Below, piece by piece: positions 1 through 6,642 of a stretch of 18,864 nt of DNA. This DNA is from JALOTE01 sp031422195 (lineage in GTDB: Bacteria; Pseudomonadota; Alphaproteobacteria; Rhizobiales; Rhizobiaceae). The DNA lies in assembly GCA_031422195.1 (NCBI GenBank), contig JANOPZ010000018.1:1-18864 (forward strand), in the 5' to 3' direction. Both the position numbers and the translations under genes were made by a program. Each line of letters begins with the position of its first letter. The first letter of the stretch is position 1. The notes beneath the pieces are model-generated. The model made no database searches. It was not told where the DNA came from and was given only the letters and a program-made list of their open reading frames with translations.

Positions 1-236
1 GTGGTGAACTGACTAAGCTCGGAAGCAGAAATAATGGCGGCGATACCAAGGGCAATGATGACCAGCCGCGCCAAATGGGAAATACCGGTTCTAATAACTC
101 CCGCGGCGGGCGAACATCCGGTGGAAGCAGCAATTACGGTAGCGGCGGTTCTCAGGGTGGAAATCAGGGCGGAACTCAAGGCGGCGGGGCACCTAAGGGT
201 GGCTACGGCGATTTGGATGATGAGATTCCATTCTAA
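1..236 (+). CDS. ssb: Single-stranded DNA-binding protein, C-terminal part (5' end outside window)
   Basis: Reading from base 3, the frame encodes a low-complexity tail rich in Gly, Asn, Ser and Gln and ends in DLDDEIPF. That is the canonical acidic SSB tip, the docking site for DNA repair and replication partners such as RecO, PriA, exonuclease I and the Pol III chi subunit. Only about 77 residues are present: the disordered linker and the tip. The OB-fold that binds DNA lies upstream of the window. The identification rests on the terminal motif plus the linker composition, which is characteristic. Having ssb a few genes before gyrA is a familiar arrangement in Hyphomicrobiales. No strong terminator follows the stop codon; there is only a weak 5-bp hairpin (241-245 with 261-265). 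Confidence 0.93.
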   Translation, partial: GELTKLGSRNNGGDTKGNDDQPRQMGNTGSNNSRGGRTSGGSSNYGSGGSQGGNQGGTQGGGAPKGGYGDLDDEIPF

Positions 237-317
237 GCGTCTTGCGCTGAAAGATTTATTGCAAGCATGATGTTTGTAAACTACCTTACCTAAGCGTAAT
301 GTTTAACGGGGGCCGAA

Positions 318-608
318 ATGAAAAGATGTTTTGCTGCTTGCCTGCTTGCCGCGACTACCTTTTCTACACCAGTTTTTGCTGAGGCTGTAGATATGTCAAC
401 CATCACTTGCGAGCAGATTTTGTCGTCTAACCAAGACGATGTGACCACTATTTTAATATGGCTGGATGGCTGGTTGGCAGGTCAGGCAGATAATACCATG
501 CTTGATCCTGACCAGTTGGGCAAACAAGTTGAAGGCATTTTGGGTGTTTGCCAAACCAATGGCGCTATGAGCGTTATCAACGCAGCCACCCAATATCTGG
601 CCCAGTAG
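318..608 (+). CDS. Small exported HdeA/HdeB-family-like protein
   Basis: A 96-residue protein with a typical Sec signal peptide (residues 1-21, hydrophobic core LLAATTFSTPVFA, probable cleavage after A21). The mature part has exactly two cysteines, C31 in a TCEQIL motif and C78 in a GVCQ motif, and a central aromatic segment WLDGWLAG. This matches the layout of the HdeA/HdeB acid-stress chaperone family, in which the two cysteines form one disulfide around a small helical domain and the protein protects periplasmic proteins at low pH. The start at 318 follows a G-rich ribosome-binding stretch (309-312). It converges on the marC gene across a hairpin. Family membership is inferred from pattern. 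Whether it acts in acid resistance in this organism is not shown, since many alphaproteobacterial members are uncharacterised. Confidence 0.75.
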   Translation: MKRCFAACLLAATTFSTPVFAEAVDMSTITCEQILSSNQDDVTTILIWLDGWLAGQADNTMLDPDQLGKQVEGILGVCQTNGAMSVINAATQYLAQ

Positions 609-612
609 GCCG

Positions 613-640
613 CTTGATTGAAGTTTGCGCTTCAACCAAG
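613..640. terminator. Hairpin between convergent HdeA-like and marC genes
   Basis: The two arms (613-623 and 630-640) form an 11-position stem with a single A/C mismatch and a 6-base loop, TTTGCG. It lies directly after the HdeA-like stop (608) and contains the marC stop codon (complement of 632-634). Neither side has a clear T-run, so if it terminates transcription it may work in both directions or only stabilise mRNA 3' ends. The structure is seen directly; the terminator role is inferred. Confidence 0.45.
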
Positions 641-1267
641 AGGTTGCATCGCCAAACTCCTAATACCATCGGCGACAAATTGAACAGCCAAAGCTGCCAA
701 GATCAGGCCCAAAAGCCGCGAAATGAGCGACCGGGTGGAATGCGGGATCATCGCATTCAACCGGTCGGCAATCAGCAGGCATGCCAGCGTAATCAACAAG
801 CAGGTAATGATGATGCCCGTTAAGGCGGCGCGCTCTATTGGTTCGTTGAAAGAACCAGACAGCAGGACAATGGCTGAAATTGAGCCCGGTCCGGCGATGA
901 GTGGAATGGCAAGCGGAAATACGGAGATATCGCGCACATGATCATCGTGCACAGCTTCTTCGACTTGCTTTTCGCGGCGCGGATTGCGCTTTTCAAACAC
1001 CATTTCAAACGCAATCCAGAACAGCATAATACCGCCTGCAATGCGGAAGGCGTCGAGTGTAATACCAAACAAAGCCAGCAAAGACTTGCCGAGAACTGCA
1101 AAAACAATCAAAATTATCGCCGCAATGAAGCTGGCACGTATGGCAACTGATTTGCGCTGAGTGGTTGAGAAACCAGCGGTAACCGCCAGAAAAATCGCAG
1201 CAACGCCCGGCGGATCAATCAATACAATCAATGTTGCAAATGCATTGAGCAGCATTTCTGCGGTCAT
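632..1267 (-). CDS. MarC family integral membrane protein
   Basis: A membrane protein of 211 residues from the chosen ATG. It shows the MarC-family hallmarks: an early IDPPG motif in the first helix pair (LIVLIDPPGVAAIF), and a second conserved motif PLAIPLIAGPGSI after a charged cytoplasmic loop (EKRNPRREKQVEEAVHDDH). About six transmembrane helices can be read. The function of the family is unknown; an early link to multiple antibiotic resistance in E. coli was not upheld. The frame could extend upstream to a TTG at 1309, but that start has a poorly spaced ribosome site and adds a polar, non-conserved N-terminus, so ATG at 1267 is preferred. It lies 54 bases downstream of the LysE-type gene on the same strand, probably in one transcript. 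A MarC gene near ssb and gyrA is common in Hyphomicrobiales. Confidence 0.88.
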   Translation of the reverse strand: MTAEMLLNAFATLIVLIDPPGVAAIFLAVTAGFSTTQRKSVAIRASFIAAIILIVFAVLGKSLLALFGITLDAFRIAGGIMLFWIAFEMVFEKRNPRREKQVEEAVHDDHVRDISVFPLAIPLIAGPGSISAIVLLSGSFNEPIERAALTGIIITCLLITLACLLIADRLNAMIPHSTRSLISRLLGLILAALAVQFVADGIRSLAMQPLG

Positions 1268-1321
1268 TTTTAGATCCAAATCGAAACTTTCGATCCTATT
1301 GGGGCGCAATTCCTGATAAAA

Positions 1322-1951
1322 TCAATCAAAAAGCTTTGCCGTCAGCAATTTGAAGCTGGCAGTTCCAAAGGCCAAGGCAAAAACGCCATCAAACCAGCGT
1401 TTGAGTTGTTTGTAACTGGTCGCTACGCCCTTTATTGAGAACAAAAATGCAAACCCCTGAAAGATAAAAACGCCCTGAACGGCCAATGCCCCGATGACAA
1501 GTGCCAGCGAGACAGCAGGCGTTCCATGTGGAATGCCGATTGCAAACAGCGAGCTAAAGAACAAAATTGGCTTCGGGTTGGTTAAATGCAGGCCAAGGCC
1601 CTTTAGAAATGTTGCCGATAAAGTGCCGGAAGCCGCGTTGCCAGCCATAAGGGCGTTTTTGCTGAAAGCGGCTTTTGCCGATTTCCACGCCAGATACATA
1701 AGATAAAGCGCACCCAAATAGCGCATAACTTCAAACGCCCAGACATTGGACAGCATCAAAGCGCTTAGGCCCAAAGCAGCGGTGATCGACCAGACTAACG
1801 AACCGGAACTCACACCCGCTGCAAATGCCACGCCGTATTTACGGCCGTGCGCCATTGATGTTGCAGCAATCGCCATTGTTGCCGGGCCAGGGCTGGCAGC
1901 CGCGATAAACCCCGCAATTAGGATCATTGGGAGATTGAGTGTTTCGACCAT
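1322..1951 (-). CDS. LysE/RhtB family amino-acid exporter
   Basis: A 209-residue inner-membrane protein with the family's N-terminal signature: a first hydrophobic helix followed by AAASPGPATMAIAATS and a Gly-rich second segment around residues 36-50 (HGRKYGVAFAAGVSSGS). Five to six hydrophobic helices are readable, including the middle segment LHLTNPKPILFFSSLFA, whose NPK motif is typical of RhtB-type exporters. Family members export amino acids or derivatives (lysine, homoserine, threonine, leucine) by proton antiport; substrate cannot be assigned from sequence. The ATG at 1951 gives a full-length protein but has no clear Shine-Dalgarno site. It is divergent from gyrA across 173 bases and upstream of marC. 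Confidence 0.88.
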   Translation of the reverse strand: MVETLNLPMILIAGFIAAASPGPATMAIAATSMAHGRKYGVAFAAGVSSGSLVWSITAALGLSALMLSNVWAFEVMRYLGALYLMYLAWKSAKAAFSKNALMAGNAASGTLSATFLKGLGLHLTNPKPILFFSSLFAIGIPHGTPAVSLALVIGALAVQGVFIFQGFAFLFSIKGVATSYKQLKRWFDGVFALAFGTASFKLLTAKLFD

Positions 1952-2024
1952 ATAACAGATTTAACATTGGTTTTACGGCCTGCAATTGCTGGAATTGCCG
2001 TGGTGACAAATCAATCTGCGTGCC

Positions 2025-2038
2025 GGCTGCATGCAGCC
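2025..2038. repeat. 14-bp perfect palindrome upstream of gyrA
   Basis: GGCTGCATGCAGCC is a perfect dyad with no spacer, in the divergent interval between the LysE-type gene and gyrA. It could be an operator for a dimeric regulator or could form a short hairpin. The symmetry is seen directly; any regulatory role is inference. Confidence 0.5.
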
Positions 2039-2041
2039 AAA

Positions 2042-2088
2042 CCTGTTCAGAAGCGCAGTCAGAGATTGGTTATCGCTGCGGGAACAGG
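2042..2088. repeat. Two-step inverted repeat upstream of gyrA
   Basis: The outer arms CCTGTTC (2042-2048) and GAACAGG (2082-2088) pair perfectly over 7 bp. Inside them CGCAG (2054-2058) pairs with CTGCG (2076-2080). The element ends two bases before a -10-like TATAAC, so it would overlap the candidate gyrA promoter. It does not fit the alphaproteobacterial SOS box (GTTC, seven bases, GTTC). Confidence 0.5.
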
Positions 2089-2095
2089 CTATAAC
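2066..2095 (+). promoter_or_regulatory. Candidate gyrA promoter
   Basis: TTGGTT (2066-2071), an 18-base spacer, and TATAAC (2090-2095) resemble sigma-70 elements. Transcription would start near 2102, leaving a leader of just over 20 bases before the TTG start. The -35 match is partial, so this is a candidate only. Confidence 0.3.
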
Positions 2096-2124
2096 GCTTA
2101 GACGATTCTTTTGGGAAGTTCTCC

Positions 2125-4914
2125 TTGAGCGACATTGATAACACTGACGGTTCTGAGCCTGAAACTCCGGGCAAGCCTGAGTTGACGCCCGGCGTTGAAA
2201 TTATCTCCCTTGTCGATGAAATGCAGAAGTCGTTTCTTGCCTATTCAATGAGCGTTATTGTCAGCCGTGCGCTGCCTGATGTGCGCGATGGCTTGAAGCC
2301 GGTGCATCGCCGCATTCTGTATGGCATGAGTGAACTTGGCATTGATTGGAACAAGAAGCACGTCAAATGCGCTCGAGTGACCGGCGATGTGATGGGTAAA
2401 TACCATCCGCACGGCAATCTGGCGATTTATGATGCCTTGGTGCGTATGGCTCAAGATTGGTCGCTGCGTTTGCCGTTGATTGACGGACAGGGCAATTTTG
2501 GTTCGATTGATGGCGATGCTCCGGCAGCCGAGCGCTATACCGAATGCCGCTTGGCTAAGCCCGCGCATTCGATGCTCGACGATTTGGATAAAGACACGGT
2601 TGATTTCCGCGATAATTATGACGGCGCGTTCCAAGAGCCGGTGGTTTTGCCTGCCAAGTTTCCAAATCTGCTGGTCAATGGTTCAGGCGGCATTGCGGTT
2701 GGCATGGCAACCAATATTCCGCCGCATAATTTGGGCGAAGTGATCAACGGGTGTATCGCGATGATCGATAACCCGGAGATTTCGCTCAATGAATTGATGG
2801 AGTTTATTCCCGGGCCGGATTATCCGACCGGCGGTATAATTCTTGGGCGTTCCGGTATCCGTTCGGCCTATGAGACGGGCCGTGGTTCTGTAATCACGCG
2901 GGGGCGCGCCACAATTGAGACGCTGCGCGGCGACCGTGAAGCCATCATCATCACTGAAGTTCCTTATCAAGTGAACAAGGCAAGCTTGGTTGAGAAGATT
3001 GCTGAACTGGTTAAAGAAAAGCGCGTGGAAGGCATTTCTGACCTTCGCGACGAATCTGACCGCCAAGGCTACCGCGTAGTCATTGAATTGAAACGCGATG
3101 CTGTGGCTGATGTTGTGCTCAACCAGCTTTACCGGTTTACGCAACTGCAAACATCGTTCGGCTGCAACATGGTTGCGCTGACAGGCGGCAAGCCTGAATT
3201 GATGAATTTGACCGATATTTTGCGTGCGTTTCTCGCATTCCGCGAAGAGGTTGTCGGGCGGCGCACCAAGCATTTGCTCAATAAAGCACGCGACCGTGCT
3301 CATGTGTTGGTTGGTTTGGCCATCGCGGTTGCCAATATTGACGAAGTGATTGCGTTGATCCGTAATGCGCCAAACCCCGCGACTGCGCGAGAGCAATTGA
3401 TGGAGCGGCGCTGGCCGGCCAAAGATGTTGCACCGTTGGTGCAGCTGATTGATGACCCGCGCCACGGGCTTAATGTAGACGGCACCTATAATCTATCTGA
3501 AGAACAGGCGCGCGCGATTTTGGAATTGCGTTTGGCAAGGTTGACCGCGCTTGGCCGCGACGAGATTGAAGAAGAACTCGAAAAAATCGCGGTCGAAATT
3601 CGTGATTATTTAGACATATTGCGCTCGCGTACCCGCATTTTGACGATGATCAAAGACGAACTGGCCGCCGTGCGCGACGAGTTTGGCACACCACGCCGCA
3701 CGGAGTTTGGTGCTGGCGACGCCGATATGGAAGATGAAGATCTGATCGCCCGTGAAGATATGGTGGTGACGGTCAGCCATGGCGGCTATATTAAGCGTGT
3801 GCCGCTATCGATTTACCGAGCGCAGCGCCGTGGCGGCAAAGGCCGTTCTGGCATGGCGACGAAGAATGAGGATTTCGTTTCGCGCCTGTTTGTGGCCAAC
3901 ACACACACGCCGATTCTGTTTTTCTCGTCCAACGGTATTGTTTACAAAGAAAAAGTCTGGCGATTGCCGCTGGCCACGCCGCAATCCAAGGGTAAAGCGC
4001 TCGTCAATATTTTGCCGCTCGATAAGGGCGAACGAATCACCACCATCATGCCGCTGCCGGAAGATGAGGATAGCTGGGCCGATTTGGATGTGATGTTTTC
4101 AACCACACGCGGTACGGTTCGCCGCAACAAATTGTCAGATTTTACGCAAGTCAACCGCAATGGCAAAATCGCGATGAAGCTGGATGAAGCTGGCGATGCC
4201 ATTTTATCAGTCGACACGTGTACAGGATATGACGATGTGTTGATGACAACGGCTTTGGGTCAGTGCATCCGCTTTCCGGTTGCCAGCGTGCGCGTGTTTG
4301 CAGGCCGCAACTCGATCGGTATCCGCGGCATAAATCTTGCGCCTTCCGACACTGTTATTTCGATGGCGATTTTGAATGGCAGCAATGCCAGTGCTGAAGA
4401 ACGCGCGGCCTACCTGAAACGCTCGATTGCTGAACGCCGCGCTGCCGGTGCTGACATCGAAGATGTGGCTTTGGTTGGCGAAGAGGTTGCCGGTGAGGCA
4501 AACCTCAACGAAGAGCGTTTTGCAGAAATGCTTGGCAATGAGCAATTCATCTTGAACGTGTCTGAAAACGGTTATGGCAAGCGTTCATCGAGCTATGAGT
4601 TCCGCGTTACCGGCCGTGGTGGCAAAGGTATTCGCGCCACGGACACCTCGAAGGTTGACGAGATTGGGTTGCAGATTGCTGCGTTCCCTGTGCTGCCAAG
4701 CGACCAGTTAATGCTGGTTACCAGCGGCGGCCAATTGATTCGCGTGCCGGTAAATGGCATCCGCATTGCGGGCCGCGCAACCAAGGGCGTCACCATTTTC
4801 CGCACGTCAGATGGCGATAAGGTGGTGTCAGTTGATTGGATATCGGAGCAAGAAGGCGACGATGAAAGTAACGGTGATGGCGATATTATCGAAGGTGAAG
4901 CCACGACAAGCTGA
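2125..4914 (+). CDS. gyrA: DNA gyrase subunit A
   Basis: GyrA is the DNA-cleaving subunit of the gyrase A2B2 complex, which introduces negative supercoils using ATP. The 929-residue protein has the winged-helix and tower region, with the catalytic tyrosine Y138 in AAERYTE (E. coli Y122), the GyrA-box QRRGGKG at residues 567-573, which is needed for DNA wrapping and separates gyrase from topoisomerase IV, and a beta-pinwheel C-terminal domain ending in an acidic tail. Residues of roughly 752-812 form an extra charged segment of the kind found in alphaproteobacterial GyrA. The start is TTG at 2125: an in-frame stop lies at 2092-2094, GGGAAG at 2113-2118 serves as ribosome site, and the first ATG would be residue 33, inside conserved sequence. 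In the quinolone pocket, positions equivalent to E. coli 82 and 83 are Asn98 and Leu99, while Asp103 (E. coli 87) is kept. Confidence 0.98.
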   Translation: MSDIDNTDGSEPETPGKPELTPGVEIISLVDEMQKSFLAYSMSVIVSRALPDVRDGLKPVHRRILYGMSELGIDWNKKHVKCARVTGDVMGKYHPHGNLAIYDALVRMAQDWSLRLPLIDGQGNFGSIDGDAPAAERYTECRLAKPAHSMLDDLDKDTVDFRDNYDGAFQEPVVLPAKFPNLLVNGSGGIAVGMATNIPPHNLGEVINGCIAMIDNPEISLNELMEFIPGPDYPTGGIILGRSGIRSAYETGRGSVITRGRATIETLRGDREAIIITEVPYQVNKASLVEKIAELVKEKRVEGISDLRDESDRQGYRVVIELKRDAVADVVLNQLYRFTQLQTSFGCNMVALTGGKPELMNLTDILRAFLAFREEVVGRRTKHLLNKARDRAHVLVGLAIAVANIDEVIALIRNAPNPATAREQLMERRWPAKDVAPLVQLIDDPRHGLNVDGTYNLSEEQARAILELRLARLTALGRDEIEEELEKIAVEIRDYLDILRSRTRILTMIKDELAAVRDEFGTPRRTEFGAGDADMEDEDLIAREDMVVTVSHGGYIKRVPLSIYRAQRRGGKGRSGMATKNEDFVSRLFVANTHTPILFFSSNGIVYKEKVWRLPLATPQSKGKALVNILPLDKGERITTIMPLPEDEDSWADLDVMFSTTRGTVRRNKLSDFTQVNRNGKIAMKLDEAGDAILSVDTCTGYDDVLMTTALGQCIRFPVASVRVFAGRNSIGIRGINLAPSDTVISMAILNGSNASAEERAAYLKRSIAERRAAGADIEDVALVGEEVAGEANLNEERFAEMLGNEQFILNVSENGYGKRSSSYEFRVTGRGGKGIRATDTSKVDEIGLQIAAFPVLPSDQLMLVTSGGQLIRVPVNGIRIAGRATKGVTIFRTSDGDKVVSVDWISEQEGDDESNGDGDIIEGEATTS

Positions 4915-4950
4915 TTGCCCGCTGTCAAATCAATGTTTAAGAAGCCGGTT

Positions 4951-5436
4951 ATGAGCGCACGCATTGCTATTTATTCCGGTTCCTTTGACCCCATGACCAA
5001 TGGGCATGTTGATGTGATGAGCGCTGCTTTGGGCATTGCTGACCATGTCATTGCGGCAGTCGGTGTTCATCCCGGTAAAGTTCCGCTGTTTTCGTTTGAC
5101 CAGCGCGCTTTGTTGATACGCGCGGCCATGCCACATGCTGATAGGCTCCTCTCGGTGATTTCGTTTGATGGACTGGTTGTTGAGGCTGCAACAAAAGCTG
5201 GCGCAACTTTGATCATTCGCGGCATTCGTGATGGCACAGATTTGGATTATGAAATGCAGATGGCGGGCATGAACGCTGCTATGGCCCCCCAAATCCAAAC
5301 CGTGTTTATTCCCGCAAAACCAGATGCGCGCTTTATAACAGCCACATTGGTACGCCAAATCGCATCCATGGGCGGCGATGTTTCCAGCTTTGTGCCGGAA
5401 GCTGTTGTTGCTGCATTAAAATCAAAATTTTCGTAA
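4951..5436 (+). CDS. coaD: Phosphopantetheine adenylyltransferase
   Basis: CoaD transfers AMP from ATP to 4'-phosphopantetheine, the penultimate step of coenzyme A synthesis, in the cytosol. From ATG 4951 it has 161 residues, normal for the family. The nucleotidyltransferase motif GSFDPMTNGH at residues 10-19 supplies the HxGH-type histidine (H19); the substrate-binding segment RGIRDGTDLDYE and the C-terminal ATATLVR, which corresponds to the family's SSTxVR motif, are present. In-frame alternatives at TTG 4915 and ATG 4933 only add a non-conserved tail of 6 to 12 residues, so the start next to the beta-strand RIAIYSG is preferred, although its ribosome site (AAGAAG, 4939-4944) is modest. It lies 36 bases after gyrA and 18 before ppiA, consistent with co-transcription. 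Confidence 0.96.
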   Translation: MSARIAIYSGSFDPMTNGHVDVMSAALGIADHVIAAVGVHPGKVPLFSFDQRALLIRAAMPHADRLLSVISFDGLVVEAATKAGATLIIRGIRDGTDLDYEMQMAGMNAAMAPQIQTVFIPAKPDARFITATLVRQIASMGGDVSSFVPEAVVAALKSKFS

Positions 5437-5454
5437 ATTCAGATAGGAAATCCC

Positions 5455-6024
5455 ATGATTACCAGACGCCTTCTTCTTGCTGCCTCCGCTGCACTTTGCC
5501 TGATCGCTGTGCCCGCTTTGGCCGCTGACACCATGATTATTGAACTGAAAGACGGGCCGGTAACGATTGAACTTCGCTCTGACCTGGCACCAAAACATGT
5601 TGAGCAAATCAAGGCGCTTGTCACCAGTGGCGCTTATGATGGCGTGGTGTTTCACCGCGTGATTGACGGTTTTATGGCCCAAACTGGCGACGTGAAATTT
5701 GGCAACCTTGAAAAAGGTGGCGACTTGGCTTCTGCTGGAATGGGCGGTTCTGATTTGCCAGATATTAGCGCCGAATTCACCGACAAGGCCAAATTTGAAC
5801 GCGGTACAGTGGGTATGGCCCGCTCATCCAGCCCAGATTCTGCCAATTCTCAGTTTTTCATTATGTTTGCGCCAGCACCCAATCTAGACGGTCAATATAC
5901 CATTATCGGCCAAGTGACCGATGGCATGGACCGTGTCGATAACATCACAAAGGGCGATGGAGCAAACAATGGTTCGGTCGCTGCACCTGATAAAATGATC
6001 ACCGTGAAACTTGGCGCAAACTAA
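5455..6024 (+). CDS. ppiA: Peptidyl-prolyl cis-trans isomerase, cyclophilin type, exported
   Basis: A 189-residue cyclophilin with a Sec signal peptide (residues 1-23, ending AVPALA before AD), so it acts in the periplasm on prolyl bonds of folding exported proteins. The catalytic core is intact: FHRVIDGFMAQTGD supplies the Arg, Phe and Gln of the active site, and NSQFFIMFA and QYTIIGQV form the rest of the barrel. The position of the cyclosporin-contact tryptophan of human cyclophilin A appears to be Asn here (APNLDGQ), so low cyclosporin sensitivity would be expected. AGGAAA at 5444-5449 is a good ribosome site. It is followed 23 bases later by a cytosolic paralogue; the two share almost the same 21-residue active-site block, which suggests an old tandem duplication. 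Confidence 0.93.
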   Translation: MITRRLLLAASAALCLIAVPALAADTMIIELKDGPVTIELRSDLAPKHVEQIKALVTSGAYDGVVFHRVIDGFMAQTGDVKFGNLEKGGDLASAGMGGSDLPDISAEFTDKAKFERGTVGMARSSSPDSANSQFFIMFAPAPNLDGQYTIIGQVTDGMDRVDNITKGDGANNGSVAAPDKMITVKLGAN

Positions 6025-6047
6025 TTCACTAAAGAAAGGATGCCATT

Positions 6048-6557
6048 ATGGCTGAGACACAAAACCCCGAGAACATGCTCGTAATGGAAACCTCCAAGGG
6101 CAAAGTTGTGATTGAACTGATGCCCGATCTGGCCCCCGGCCATGTCGCTCGTATCAAGGAACTGGCTCGCGAAGGCGCTTATGATGGCGTTGTTTTTCAC
6201 CGCGTCATTGACGGCTTTATGGCACAGACCGGCGACGTTAAAAATGGTAACAAAACTGGTGCAAGCTTTAACATCAGCCGCGCCGGTACCGGCGGTTCGT
6301 CTAAGCCGAACCTAAAGGCCGAATTTTCAAACGTGAACCACGGCCGCGGCGCTTGCTCCATGGCGCGGTCGCAAGACCCGAATTCTGCCAATTCGCAGTT
6401 TTTTATCTGCTTTGCTGATTCAGGCTTTTTGAACCGCCAATACACAATTTGGGGGCAGGTGGTTGAAGGCATGGAAAATGTCGATGGCTTGAAACGCGGT
6501 GAACCGCCACGCGAGCCAGACCATATTGTATCTGTCAAAGTGATGGCTGATCTTTAA
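6048..6557 (+). CDS. ppiB: Peptidyl-prolyl cis-trans isomerase, cyclophilin type, cytosolic
   Basis: A 169-residue cyclophilin with no signal peptide (it begins MAETQNPENMLVME), so it should work in the cytosol. Catalytic residues are in FHRVIDGFMAQTGDV, with NSQFFICFA and QYTIWGQV completing the fold; the cyclosporin-contact position is Phe (SGFLNRQ), as in many bacterial cyclophilins. A clear ribosome site, AAAGGA, lies at 6034-6039. The pairing of one exported and one cytosolic cyclophilin between coaD and queA is a familiar alphaproteobacterial arrangement. An imperfect palindrome follows within ten bases of the stop codon and may end or stabilise the upstream transcript. Confidence 0.95.
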   Translation: MAETQNPENMLVMETSKGKVVIELMPDLAPGHVARIKELAREGAYDGVVFHRVIDGFMAQTGDVKNGNKTGASFNISRAGTGGSSKPNLKAEFSNVNHGRGACSMARSQDPNSANSQFFICFADSGFLNRQYTIWGQVVEGMENVDGLKRGEPPREPDHIVSVKVMADL

Positions 6558-6564
6558 TGGATAA

Positions 6565-6607
6565 GCATCGTCCGAAAAAATGTGCGCAGTTTTTCGTAAA
6601 ACGATGC
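6565..6607. repeat. Interspersed palindromic element between ppiB and queA
   Basis: Outer arms GCATCGT (6565-6571) and ACGATGC (6601-6607) and inner arms CGAAAAA (6573-6579) and TTTTTCG (6590-6596) build a 14-bp two-step stem around a ten-base loop containing the palindrome TGCGCA. The layout (GCATC, then CCGAAAA, a GC-rich centre, TTTTCG, GATGC) resembles the short palindromic repeats scattered between genes in rhizobial and Brucella-type genomes. It may also act as a terminator or mRNA-stabilising hairpin. The resemblance is from memory of the pattern and not from a search. Confidence 0.6.
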
Positions 6608-6642
6608 CACAAAAATAGTCTGTATTGCGGGTTGATTGAATA

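Noticed and set aside
34..270. 78-codon frame over the ssb tail
   Set aside because: It is a different frame of the ssb linker, whose true frame ends in DDEIPF.
1268..1309. Longer marC start at TTG 1309
   Set aside because: The adjacent AGGAA is too close to the codon to act as ribosome site, and the extra 14 residues are polar and unlike the family N-terminus.
2042..2088. SOS/LexA box upstream of gyrA
   Set aside because: GTTC and GAAC are present but as distant inverted arms, not as the direct GTTC-7-GTTC arrangement used by alphaproteobacterial LexA.
2683..3465. 260-codon open frame on the minus strand opposite gyrA
   Set aside because: It lies wholly inside gyrA, has no family-like motifs or ribosome site, and is explained by the codon bias of the gyrA strand.
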